Shown here piece after piece: positions 1-12,300 of a DNA stretch of 64,000 nt. The translations under genes were made by a program, and so were the position numbers. Under the pieces are notes generated by a model, which had not been told where the DNA came from, did not search any database, and saw only the letters and a program-made list of their open reading frames with translations. This DNA comes from Gymnogyps californianus. Lineage: Eukaryota > Chordata > Aves > Accipitriformes > Cathartidae. The stretch is taken from NCBI RefSeq assembly GCF_018139145.2, contig NC_059481.1:15984368-16048367 (forward strand). The letters run 5' to 3'. Every line of letters begins with the position of its first letter. Position 1 is the first letter of the stretch.

Positions 1-2554
1 TGGCGCTTTATGACATGCAAAGGCGTTGTGAAGTCTGTGGTTGGAAGATGAGAAGAAATGAGGATGTGGAAGGATGAGGGAGAGGCGATGCAGCAGCCCA
101 GGCGCTTATTTGACAGCCTAATGCTTCATGTCACCCTTGCCAAAGCAGGTAGGGAAGGAGGAAACTCCTCTCTCCGAGTGCTTTGTGCATGTGGAGCACA
201 AGCATGTGTGTGCACGTGTGTACGTGCAGGCATCGCAGGGGAATAAAGGTAGGGAGATGCTTTATGAAGTTGTTAGTAGCTGGCAGTAACTGCGTATTTA
301 TCTGCACTGAGCTGCAGAGCCTGGGAGCGGCTGGAGGGAGATTTGCTGTTGAGTAGGCTCTTTAAGGATAAATAATCTTGGCTGGAATTTGCTCTAATGA
401 TTTCCTAAGTGTGCTGGCATGTCTTCAGCAGTGGAGAAGGAGGGAAGGCAGTGCTTGCGTCTTTTTTTGGGGTGTGAATGGGGAAGGCAGGAGGAGGCTC
501 GAGGGAGCAGCAAGCATTTCCCATTTTGGTTAGCGATGTGGGAGATGGAAAGATGGTGGTTGAATCTTGATTTTTTTTTTTTTATTGGTCTAGTAAGTAC
601 AACAGCTAAGGAAGATGCGTGGATGTGGCTCCACTGAACATGTTGCAGTCCTTGAGACATTCTGCTGAAGGATGTTGTTGTCTTGATAAAGAGGTTTGGT
701 TGACACAGAATCCAGCACAGCTCTTGTCAGTTTAAATTATTGAGAAGGTACATACAACTGTCTCAATCAGGTAGCAATAAAACTAAAGCAAAATACACAA
801 ACCTGTCTCTTGGGAGCCAAAGGCTGTCCTACGCTAGTACAGAGCAGGGGGAACTGTGTGGCAGCCTGCAGTTATTAACCTCATGTCTCCATCATGCTCA
901 GATCAGGTTCAACAAAATTATCTCAGCACCTTCCTGAATTTTACTACAGGACTGAGGATTTGAACTTTTAACTCATCAGTCCAGAGCCTGGAAATAGGTG
1001 TGGACACTCCTGCGTGTGTTTTGAGCGAGCAGGAGCACTGCAGGCAGCGTTGCCTGTGTTCATGTCTTGTGCTGCAGCTGTTGAAACACAGGGGGTCAAA
1101 TGCATCATGCTACCAAAGAAAGTCTGCGGGATATCAAGACATAATCTCCTAGAAGTTGTTGGCTGAAGGAAATGTTTCTAGTAAATATTGACTCCTAGAG
1201 GATAAAGAAATGAGTGGTCCTCGTCTGTTTGAGGTAGTTCATCCCTGTTTCTGGGGTGTATCACAAATGCACAGATTAGGCTTTTGCTGTGGTTGTGCCT
1301 TTCCTTCTGCTGCAGACATGGGAAAGGTGGGCTGGGAGGTGGGGAGATGCTGTGTGTGCACTTCTGGAGGAGTGAGGAGCTGGTGATGCATCACTGCTCC
1401 AGCCTTTGTCAGCTGTGACAGCAGCGCCAAGCCCCACCATCTCAGTGGTACTTTTTTGGGGGAGCTCCTCTTACCAGATCAGCTGAGCTTTACTGAAAAA
1501 GCAGTTGGTGGATAATTTCATTAGTGGCTACCTGTTGAGAAGGACATGTGTGCCAGCATTTTTCTAAGCGTAGGAGTTTAAAAAGTAGCAAAGGGAATTA
1601 CTAGACAAATCCTACTGAAATTCCTCTAACATCCTTTGCCAATTCTGGCTTTAATGTCTAACGAGTGCTGAGGTGTATGTATGATGGGAGCAGGGGATGG
1701 TACTTAATAAAATGTTTCAATAACTAGAGAAAAAGAGCTTTACTCACAGTAACTCAGAGTGGGTAAGTTTGTATGGTGTCGATGAGAAGACCTGAACACA
1801 AATGGGCTTGGGGACTGAGACAGGCTCCCTGCTGTGACCAGCAGCCAAATGAGCCATCCAGAGCATCAAAGGGTTAAGGGCCATCCAAGCAGAAATGACG
1901 CCTTGTAGACTGTTAAAATACCAAGGCTGGATTTTCATTTATCCTCTGCTAACAAGTCTGCCTTGGATAGTTCCTCAGTTTGATGTTGGAGTAGCTTTCA
2001 CAGAGGCTTAATGAGACTAATCGCTGCAGACTCCCTCCACAGCCGTCCAGGAGGGGTGGGTTCCTCATTAGACAGATGCAGAAGCATTTGGAGCTGTGTC
2101 TCTCTCACCACTGACTGCAGAGTGAGCCTCGGGGACATCCATCAGACTTGGTTAAAGGCTGGGAGACCCAAAAGTGAAAGCATGCTTAGCATTTCAGGAT
2201 GCTTTTACCCTGTCCTGAGCATCTTCCTTGAAGAGCGGGTGTGCATGTTGACTGCCCTCGTGGCCTTCATTCAGCATGGGCTTGCGACAAAGTGGCACAT
2301 GTGGGTTTTGGGAGAAGTCTAAGCGTATGCTCAGTGTCTTTTGAAATGCATGTTCCTGGCAGATCTCTCCAGCATTGGCCGATCAGAAGTGCTTCCCGCG
2401 CTCTTTCACTGTGCTCTTTGTTGGAGATTGTTATTATTAAACTTTTTTGTTATTGTGTCAGCTAGAAGAGATGAGGTGTGAAGGAGAATACATTATCACA
2501 GCCTTCTGCAGGCAGCAAAAGGAAAAAAAGGGAGAACAGAGATGTTTTCAGAAG

Positions 2555-2605
2555 GTGAATAGACAAAGAGCAATGGCCTGAACTTCAGGAAGATTTGTAG
2601 AGGAG
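2555..2605 (+). repeat. Possible short CR1 relic
   Basis: AGACAAAGAGCAATGGCCTG followed by AACTTCAGGAAGATTTGTAG resembles the CR1 block 'gacaagagcaatggcctcaaattgcagca...aggttt'. The match is short and alone, so it is only a weak call. Confidence 0.3.
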
Positions 2606-5600
2606 TTAGGGAAGTTTTGGGAGAGTAGAGGAGGACGGTGTCCAGTATTGGGGGGGGATTTAGGGCTTAGACTGGAGAAGTGGAGCTGGATTTCCAAGAG
2701 GTTTTGCATACCGTGACCCCAAGGGCCCAGCTTTCTAAAGCTTTCTCCGCTCCGAAGGACAAACTCCCTGGAGAAGCTGGCAGAGGGCTTGTGTGGACCA
2801 GTATTACTGGCCATGGGGCAGAGTGGCTGTGGTGGCCACTGCCTGCCACTATCCTCCATCCTCTCTCTTGGGAGCTTGCCTTGCTGGCTGCTTCACCCTC
2901 CCTCCCTGCTTCCCCCTGGTGTTAAGCCCTTGGTCCAGCTTTCCTCTCAATGACGCTGTCCCTCGCCTGGGGAATTAGCAAATACCCTTTAGCACAAGCA
3001 CTGAGCTGCATCCCCGGCACCAGGGAGGCTTGCGTGGTGCGTTGTTGGCAGCTGAGTTACGTGCCACTTGGATATTTTTCTCCTGACAAGAGTGGCATGT
3101 ACGGATTTTCCGCTTACCGCCCTGCGTGCTCCGGTTGTTCCCCGAGCCCCAGTTAGTTACGGCAGCTTTCAGCACACCCTGCATAGATCATCGCACTGGC
3201 GGACGCGTGTATTTCATGCAGGAGAAGCGTGTTTTTTTTTTCTCCTGGAGAATGAGTGAATTAAGCCGTGTGTTTACTAGCACTTGAGCAAAGCAGTCCC
3301 AGGCTGGGCCACAAGATACACGGCTGGTGTTTAAAATTAAGAGAGCAAACATCAACATAGAAACTAAGAGAGGGAGAGGGAGTCTGGGTAATGGGATTAC
3401 ATTACTTCCACGCTAATATGACCTTGGAGATGGTCTGCTGCTCTGCAGGGATTTGGGGAGTAATGCATTTGATAGCATCATCTGATAGGGTGTGCGTTTA
3501 TCTGTGCATATTTATATGCAAGCTTACATATTTGTGTGTATGTGCAGGGTGTTTATTCTTTCAGTTTATCCTGGGGTGTTTTATCTATTCATCTTCAGCT
3601 CTGTGTGACCCAGGGATGTGTTGCAGGCGATGCTGTGGGATCCTCCTGCAGTGGGTTCAGATGCTGTGCAAGGGGTTAATGCCTTCTCCTTTGAACTGCC
3701 ACCTGAAAAGCCTAAATCAAAAACATAGCACCCCTAAAAGTCAGAACACAGTGGCAAACCCCTCCAGGGACTAGATCTTCACTCCTTAGTCTCTGTTGGA
3801 GCCAGGAGGGGAGGGAGGTTTCAAAGGAAGGAGCTGCTGTCTACTGATGTGCCCTCTTTCTGGCATTATTAGTGTGGAAAAAAGCAGCAGCATCTCTTTT
3901 ATCACAGCTCTTGGGGTACCACACCGAGATACATCAATTGCTGATGTATCCAAGGCCCTGGCTCTGAATGGAGAGATTTCCAGATCAGAACCAGCATTTT
4001 GGATACCTGTCGGTGGTCAGAGTGCTGTGGTGCTGGGCAGGCTATAAATTATTAAAATCAATTTTTTATAATCGGTAGTCAACAGTAGAAGTGAGTTATA
4101 ATGAAATGGATCCAGCGGTTTACAGACAGGCAGTGTAGGGGGACATGGGAGAAGATCAGGGTTTTCCCTGTACAAAAGCATCCACGTGGAGCTGCTTCTG
4201 TGGGTCAGGATATCCAGAAATGTGTGTGTGTCAGGGGAAGCTCACCATTCCCTCTGAACTCTGCAGATTTTAGCTTTGTTTTAGGCAACAGCAGTAGATT
4301 TTTGCCCTTTCCTCTTTTTTCGAGGTCACTTTTTTCCCTAGAGGATGTGTGAAAATAGTCTTTATGTATCAAAAGGAAAAAGAGGCAAGTTCATGCTTTA
4401 GGGGGAGGGACAGCCTTGGGTGATGCGGGAGCTTTCTGTGTGAGGGTGGCATTTGCTCAAGGAGAGAAGGCAGCTCTTCCCAGTCTTCCTTGGAAATAAA
4501 ACTGGTGTGAAGGGAACGGGACGACAATGAGAATGAATGCTTTAAGGGCTTACGTGGCTATTGAAGCTGTGGAGTGGATGTGGTTTCCTTTGAGGCTGCT
4601 GTAGCTACTTTATGGGGCCTTCTGCTGATGGAGAACATTGCTTGAGAGTGGCCAGCTAGCCCCTACCTGGCATCCTAACTGCAGCTGGCTTCTCTCCAGT
4701 CGTTCATCACCTCTGCATACTACAACCCCCCTGGCCAGCTTTCAGCTCCACAGGTCCTTTCTTGTGAAATGCAGCTTTTTTCCTTTTATTTTGACACAGT
4801 AGGGATGGGAGAAGGTTGTGTATCTAATATGATGTTAAATACTGATGGTCTCTTGCAGTGCATGCTTCCTTCATGTCCCGACTTCTCTGGCAATGGTACC
4901 ACCTGCACAAGGAAGGTCATTTTGCCTGTGCTGCCCAGACGTGGCAACATGTCTTCCTCCCCCTTAACCACGGATGTGGCCCTGGTTCAGTGAGATGAAC
5001 CTTGGTCTGTCTGCTGTTTCCCTAATCACCATGGCATGTAGCTGGGCTGCTGATGCTGGGGGAAGAACCTGCCCGAGCTGAGCTGGCTTGGGTTTGAGCT
5101 ATCATCTCACAGAAGGCAGCAGCCCCCATAAACACCTCTCAATGGTCGCGGGGTGACCACGTGGAGGGATGGGCCCCACTGCCCTCTGAAGAAGGGGCTT
5201 TGAAGGAGCTGGTTTGGGGCTGCTGAATAACCCCTTGCACCCTGGGCTCGGCTGTGAACTGGCTGCACCTCGCTGGAGGCAGGTTGTAGGCAGCACGTAG
5301 AGATGAATCTTTGCTTACGGTCTATAAAACACACAATAGAAGCTGCTTTCCACATCCAAGCAATTAAAAAGTCTACTCTGTGCATAAAAAGTCTAATAAT
5401 AATAATGATGAAGTTAATGAGATTTCAGATGTCTTTGCAAACTGGCCTAGGTTTTGTAAGTTCAAAGATGTGTCGTGTTGCAGCCCCTTTGAATTGGGGA
5501 GTTTTCTTCCCCCAAGTGCTTCAGGCTGTAATGAAAGATCAGGCAGCCTGCACAGGGTATGTCTCTTCCCAAGGGAAACAGGCATTAGTCAAAATGCAGT

Positions 5601-5649
5601 CTGGAAGGGACGAGAGCAAATTTGCAAAACATTCTGCCTGACGCCTTTT

Positions 5650-5860
5650 GGAAGGAATTCAGAGAAGAGCAACTAAAATGATTAAGGTTCTGCAGAGACT
5701 GTATTGTAAGAAAAGATTAAGAAAAAGAAAAGATAAATATATAAAATGCAGCTAGACCAGAGTGAAGGGGAGGTGATCCCCAGTGGTGCATATTTAGAAG
5801 AGTTGAGCAATGGAGACATAAAAAGACTATTTAGGATGCTGGAAGGAGAACAGGGGGTGT
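5650..5860 (+). repeat. CR1/L3-like LINE fragment
   Basis: The segment GAATTCAGAGAAGAGCAACT, then AAAATGATTAAGG, then a GTAAGAAAAGATTAAG block follows the order and wording of the conserved 3' part of CR1-family LINEs (agagaagagcaacaaagatgattaag... gaaaggttgag). It then decays into GAGGTGATCC... and ACATAAAAAGACTATTTAGGATG. It is strongly diverged and lacks any intact reading frame and the short 3' terminal microsatellite. CR1 relics of this kind are typical of birds, crocodilians and turtles. The borders are approximate. Confidence 0.65.
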
Positions 5861-6255
5861 ATAAATCAATTAAGCAATCAAAAACCTGTGGGCTGCATAT
5901 CTAGATCCCTTTTCCAAAGGAAAGAAGGAAGAGGAGCATGGAAGAGTCTCTGAAATGGATGCCTTGGCCTTTGGAAACTTTTGAGCCAGGCTGAGAGGGA
6001 GCAGATGAAGAGTGCTCACCCTGTGGCACATGGGTGGAGATGCCCTCACTGAGGTCCCTGCATGGTGGGATGGAGGTATGGAAACCTCCTGGCCTTGTTG
6101 GGCTTCTGCTTTCTCCTTAGAAACTGTGGAGGGGTGGCTGGGCATCCCCCCTACCCCGGACCGCCTTCTCCCTTCCATGCTGCTGTGCTGGTGCATGAAA
6201 TAGCAACCTGGAAGGCATGATAGGGACGACTGGCTGCAGTCTCCCTGCCTTGGCT

Positions 6256-6306
6256 GATTAATTAACTCTTCAGATTAATTTCCTTTCTGATTACCGCTTG
6301 ATTAAT
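6256..6306 (+). promoter_or_regulatory. Cluster of GATTA / ATTAAT motifs
   Basis: GATTA occurs at 6256-6260, 6273-6277, 6289-6293 and 6300-6304, three of them extended to GATTAAT. GATTA is the core of paired-type (OTX/PITX-like) homeodomain sites, and ATTAAT fits other homeodomain classes. The sequence sits between two ordinary stretches without repeats. Regulatory function is a guess. Confidence 0.25.
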
Positions 6307-9300
6307 TCCTCCTAACTCTGCGAGACCTCCTCACTACTTAATCCTCTTTATAAGCCCTCAGAGCGCAATGCTTGAAGTAAACATCAGGCAAAAAAAAAAA
6401 AGCAAACACTCTGAAATGCAAACACAACACCACCACCGGCGGGACCCCCTCCTGCACCGGGACCTGGTACCTGTGAGGCTGCCCCATGGCACCCTGCCCC
6501 AAGGGCTTCTCCACGCTCCCCTCTCCTCCTTGCGCTGAACTCTGCTTTTCGCATCCGTTCTCCAGCGTGTCTGTAGCAAATTGCACAATTTCACTTGTTG
6601 AGCCTGATAATTAGTGACAATATCCCAGTAATTTGCAAAGGGGGCAGGAGGAGGGAGCTGTGTTCAGCTGTGTTCAGCAGCATGAGAGGAGTTTTTTTTT
6701 CCCATTGCTTCGTTAAAGGGAGCGTCTGAACTCATAAAGCAGCTTTTGATGTACGCAGGAGCACAAGATACTGCTGGCACAGCAAGTTGAGCCAGGCATG
6801 AGGGCTCGCGCTGTCTCACCACTCAGACCGGTGCCGTGGGGCAGGTCCAAGAGGCGTGGGGACAGCAGGAGCCACCAGCTTGGAGGAGAGGGGCAGCAGG
6901 TGAGTGAGGACACCAATTTGCAGATGGCCGGCAGTGCAGGTGAAGGTGATGGGCTCGGAGTGAGTGGAGTGACCAGGCTGAGCCTTACCTCGAGTCTGGA
7001 CAAAATCCGTATGCAGAAGGCAGCAGTCCTGATCCTGCTGGGTTTTTTTAATTTCATCTTAATTTTTTTTTATTCCTGGGCATCCATTCCCAAAGGCCTC
7101 TAGATGCTTTAATAAAATATAAGTAAAAACGTAACTTATGATGAGAAAAGAAATGCAGCCAAATGAATCCCCAAACAGGAACGAAAGCTTTCCCCCTGTC
7201 TTCCCTACACTCAATAACCCAACGCGTACCCCTGGGAAACGTAGCGTTTAAGGAGCAACAGCACTTTCTTGGCCATTGTTTTTGAGGAATGTTTTGTGGT
7301 TGGAAACGAAGCTGTAGTATGCACCAGCTAAGTCCTAGTGAATTTGTTTTTCTTGTGACCTCAGCTGCAATGGACACGGCAAGAATATTTTGCACCCAAG
7401 AGCCAAGCTTGCTTTTTGTTTCGTGGCTGTACAGCATATGTCATCCATAAACGTGACCTAAACTAATGAATTTGGCTGAGTTTGAACTACCAAGTGGAAG
7501 AAAATAAGAAAGATGGTGTGTGGATAGAGGCACAGGCAATGATTTATTTCTGTGTTGACAGACAACACAAGCAGCTCTTGGAGGTTTTTTGGAGCCGATA
7601 CTGTTCCCAGCCTGCAGCCTTTGCTGTGATAGCCTTGTGCAGCCCTGCCCTGTGCTCTCCTGGTGTAACGCTACGGTCGTGATATTTGAATCGGTCTTTA
7701 GATCTGTTGGAACCAAATGACTCTGATAAAGGAGGTTGAGCTGCACACAGAGAATATGCTGTTCTTGTATACATGGCATTAAGCGCAACCCTCCAAGATT
7801 ACCATGATACAGCGCACAGACTGGGGCAGGCTGCAGCCAGTAATCTTTGGCCGTGAAGTCACTTGGGCCCAAGCTTGTTTTCCTCTATGTCACTGTCTAA
7901 AAAATACTTATTTTGGCTGTGTGAGCTGTGTTCTAGGTGGCGTATGACAAGTTACAGCCGTGCTCTGCCACGTTAGCTTGGACACACTTAAGTCTGCAAA
8001 CCAGCCTGGAGTTCCCTTTGGTCCAATGTCCCAGCTCCTGAATTGCAGGAACAGATTAATGGTCCGTTTTGGCCATTTCTGAACTTGTGTGATGACATTC
8101 CTGCCCTGCCAGGGTGGGATGAGGAAGGGATGGAGTCCTTCTGGTAGCCCCCATCCATGGGAGTCGGCAGCACCGGAGCTGTGCGTGGCTAAGGTTTCTG
8201 GCCAGGGAAGTCCTATGTCCAAGCAAATGCAGGCGATGGGGGATTAGGGGACCTGAGCTGTGCCTCTGGCTCTGCAGCTGACCCAGGCTTCAAGCCTTCC
8301 TGTCCCTATTGTCACCCATTTGTAGTGGAAGCAAAGGGCACCTACAGCCCCTGCAAAGTTCCCTGATTTCTGGGCACCGGAGGTGCTACAATGGCATGGA
8401 CAGTGATTTGTTCTTACATCTGAGACCTGCAGAAACCTCCTTTTGGTTGTCAGCAGGGCAGGGTCCTGCATGTGTGACTTTTGTAGGTTAATCACATCTT
8501 TCATTACAAAAAAAATTACCTTTATTTGCCTTTTAATCTCTACTATTAAAGCTTTACTGCCGACTGATCTCCAATTCCTACAAGGAATGGGGGAGAGTAA
8601 ATTGGAGTCTTTCATCTCCTTTGCTCCACCTCCCCTGTCCTTGCATTGTCTTTAGGGCTATATTTCCTTGGCCGCAAAAAAGTCAATATGAAAGTAAGAG
8701 GGCAGGGGAAAAAAACCCCAGAATTTATTTTCTGTAGTGGTGAAGGGAGCGTGCATACCAGCAGCAGTAACAGCATTACGTCAAAAAGTCACGCACCATG
8801 TCTGTGGATGAGAGATGTTCCCAATTGCATGAGGAGCGGGGACTGTTTTCTCCCGACGCCTGTGGTGGCGTCTGCTGTGCGTTGAATTGGGAGGGGAGAT
8901 ATTTGTGGGGCAGCTGTATGGGTGGGTATAGGTCAATATAGGATTGCAGGTTGTGCCTGTGGACATGGCACTGTTGAAAATGTGGGGAGCCTCTTCCGAA
9001 CCCATTTGGCACCTTGCCATCACCCCAGCAGATGCGATGGGTCACGTCCTGAGTCCAGAGCGGGTTGCTGAGCCCTTTGGAAGTGCAGCACCTCTGTCAC
9101 GGTCAGAGCCTACCAGGACAGGGCCAGTTCCCCCAGGCTGGCAGGGAACTGATGCTCTGTCCATCTGTCATTCCTGGAGGGTGATGGAGTAGCTCTGGGG
9201 TCACACCTTTGGGCCTTGTCCCACGGCTCATTCTGGGCTTGGCACACGTGTGCAGGCATTACTGCGTGAGGAGCTTAGCTGGCTTTCAGGCTGCTTTAGA

Positions 9301-10010
9301 GGGAGCCTGTCCTAAATCATGGCAAATGTGAAGCCTGGAGGAGGGCACCTAATGGTGGGAAGTTCCCCAGGAGTTTGTCTGGGCTGAGAGTGTTATGTGG
9401 ATCAGAGGAAATTAACTTCTGAAAAGGGGAAAAAGGAAAAACTTGGATATTCTGACTATATCCTGAAAATCCAGCCAGAAGCAGCCGGAATAGGGCTTGG
9501 TGGAGCAGCGCTGGCACACTTCTTTGGTTTCCTACGCAGCTTGGAAACCAGAGCGAGAGAGAGATGAAAGGCAGATTTGCAAGGAAAGTGGTAAGTCTGG
9601 GGGAGCGGGGGGAAATAACAGACTGAAAAGGATGGATGGATTTCCAGCTCATGCAGAGGATCCAAATATGCACATAAATTATTTTGGAGGGATGAAACTG
9701 TGGTTTTAAAAAGACATTGCTGCCAAAATCCCCAGAAAAGGTGCTTCGATGCCCAAGGAAATTTTTCATTTTGTAAGGTGACCAGAGGGCAAATGCACAA
9801 TTCTTTTGGTACCGCATTGTACCAGAGCCTCCCGCGTGCCCCCCTCCCTCCATCCCTCGCCCTCAGGCGACTTCAACTCTGTAAAGATGACTTAGCGCAT
9901 GAAGGATGTGGTAGGATTGGATCCTAATCAGATCATTACTGTAGCAGTGAAGGAATATAATTTCCCATCCATGAGCCACCACCTGTTTCAGCATCTTTAT
10001 TTATTTGTAA

Positions 10011-10040
10011 GTAATATATATATATTCTTTTTTTTTTTGC
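10011..10040. repeat. TA microsatellite followed by a poly-T tract
   Basis: A short (TA)n run (AATATATATATATATTC) is followed at once by about twelve T residues. Confidence 0.7.
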
Positions 10041-12212
10041 TGTGTGGTCAAAAATGAAACCACTCTGTGTAAAAGGCAGGAGGAGAAGTAAGCCAGGTTT
10101 AGACAGCGTGGAAAATGTTCTTTTCTTCAGAATTAAACCCAAGTAAAGACCCCAGACGGTTTGAAATCCAATGCTGAGATAGACATATGCATGAGCGTCT
10201 TTGCTGCCAACCAAATAATATTCCTCTGCATCCAGAATCCAGCTACTGGACTTGTATGTCTGTTTAGCACAATGGGCTCTCATGGCCAAAGGCTACAGAA
10301 CAGAAGGGATGGGAAGAAGTGAACGTATCTAAAAAAACCCCAAAACTTATCAAAAAACAATACTATTGCTGCTGTAACAGTGTATGGTGGCTGACTGGCT
10401 TAAGACACAGGTAATAGCTTTGCTTTCTCTATGGCACATTTGACAACTGGTCTAGTGCTGGGTTTCAGCTGGTGGTCTGCAGTGCTCTGGATGTCTCGGT
10501 CCCCAGACATCAGCTCTTTGAGGGATGTGGGGTGGTTTGTTTTGCTCTCTCCTGCCTCTGACTTTGCAGGTAATCCCTGGGTGGTTTTATGAGCTACCTT
10601 GGAAAGCATTTTAGCTACAATATGATACTAATTCCATAAACAGAAGCTAAAAGCTGTATGTATGGCTAAGTACCGTTGTATGGTGTCATCTGTGGTCTCA
10701 ATGAAATGGTTGAACCATGACATGTACAGCCTTTTAGCAGGCAGTAGGGTGCTGCTATCGCTAATTTGGGGGGAAAAACAGTCATTTCCCACATAGACTC
10801 AGAAAAGAAAGTTTGCATATGACGCTGGAGAAACTCTAGAGCTGTGAACACTTGGCAGAACTTTTTTTTTAGGAGTCCACAGATGGAAAAGAGCTCCAAA
10901 CTATCTGCTAGTACGCAGCTACGTGTGAATGGGAAAACCACAGTTGCATGAACCATCCACAGCAGCAAGTTGCTGATGCAGGCTGATTTAACAGACCTGC
11001 TCTTAATAGCCTCGCCTAGCTTGTGATCCAGCTTTTGGGGTGGAAATTGTGGTCTTCTGTGCAGAAGTCTTGCTCTGCTGCAGGTAAGCTCCCAGGCTGT
11101 GGGTCACTCCTGGACCATCATGCCATGGGACCTTCTTGGTGGAAGCCTGTGTGCATGGAGCTGTGTTCACGTGTGTGCACCATCAGATAACTGGGTTGGA
11201 AGGGGACCGTCCTGCTAATGGAAGTACAAGGTTCTGTGTTTTAAGGCAGCTGCTAGAAAAGATTATGGTTTTGCTTGTCTGTTTTCAAAGGGCAGGAGGA
11301 AGAGGCTGGAGCGAGGAGATCCTGCTGGGCGGCTCAGTAGTGCTCTGCCTACATAGAGCTGTCTCAGCAGCATCACCGTTCCCCGCTTGAAATGCTAAAT
11401 TATTCTCTGTTGTGCAATTGTTTTATGTGCTTTTCTCAGCAAAATCAATCAAGAATTGATAATTTATAAGCTCTTGTTTGCCTTTTTCACTCTTCAAGGG
11501 GAAAAAAAGAGAAGGATAAAGCAGAAGGCAATGCCACAAGTAAAGGAGTGTGGGGGATACAGAACTGAGCACGACCTCCCTTGTCTGTGAGGTCTGAGGG
11601 TGCTCATTGCTCGTACTGATGAGGGGGCTGGTCTCTGCTGCTGAGTCCATAAGGGTCTGCCCTTGCTGCCCACTCAGGGAGTGAGGATATGAGCTGTGAG
11701 CATGCTTGCAGGAAAAAACAGGGGCTCAACCTTGAGAGGTACCAGGCATAGTCATCCCTAGCAAAGTTATCCGAGTGTGAGCGAGAGCAGAGCATTGCCA
11801 GGTTTGTGCGTTTCTGCATGCAGAGTGCCATGGAAAGAGAGAGATTCGACTAGGCAGGTAGAAGGAGGAAGCTGGGTCAGCTGCCATCCCGGCTTACACT
11901 AAAAAGAATTACCCTGTGGCAGCATATTCCACATTTCTAAGCTTGAACCCTGCCTGCATGCCTGCTGTCATGCGCACCCCCACGCGCACAGGGATGTGTC
12001 CTCCTGCCTGCCTGCCCACCTTCCCCCAGTCACCGCTGCCCTGTGGGCACACATCCTATCACCATCCCACCCCACCACCTCCATGTGATCCTCCCTGAAT
12101 TGCAGTGAGGACACAGGAGGAAGGAGCCATGTCCCCTGGGAACTGCCCTACTTCAGGAATTTTGGGGAAAAAAGAAGTGCTGCTGTCTTAAAATAGAGAC
12201 AAATATTATAGC

Positions 12213-12300
12213 TTTATAGAAAGATAAATAGAATAAGGAGACACCACTTAGATAAATAAGTGCTGTGGATAAATACTTAGATAATGTAAATAATAATGTA
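12213..12300. repeat. Imperfect GATAAATA-rich low-complexity segment
   Basis: Short near-copies of AGATAAATA, TAGATAAATAAG, GGATAAATA and TAGATAATGTAAATAATA follow one another. It may be a decayed tetranucleotide or A-rich microsatellite. It also yields several GATA cores by composition. Confidence 0.45.

Noticed and set aside
9317..9853. 178-codon open frame on the minus strand
   Set aside because: No motif or family likeness, and a second frame of similar character overlaps it.
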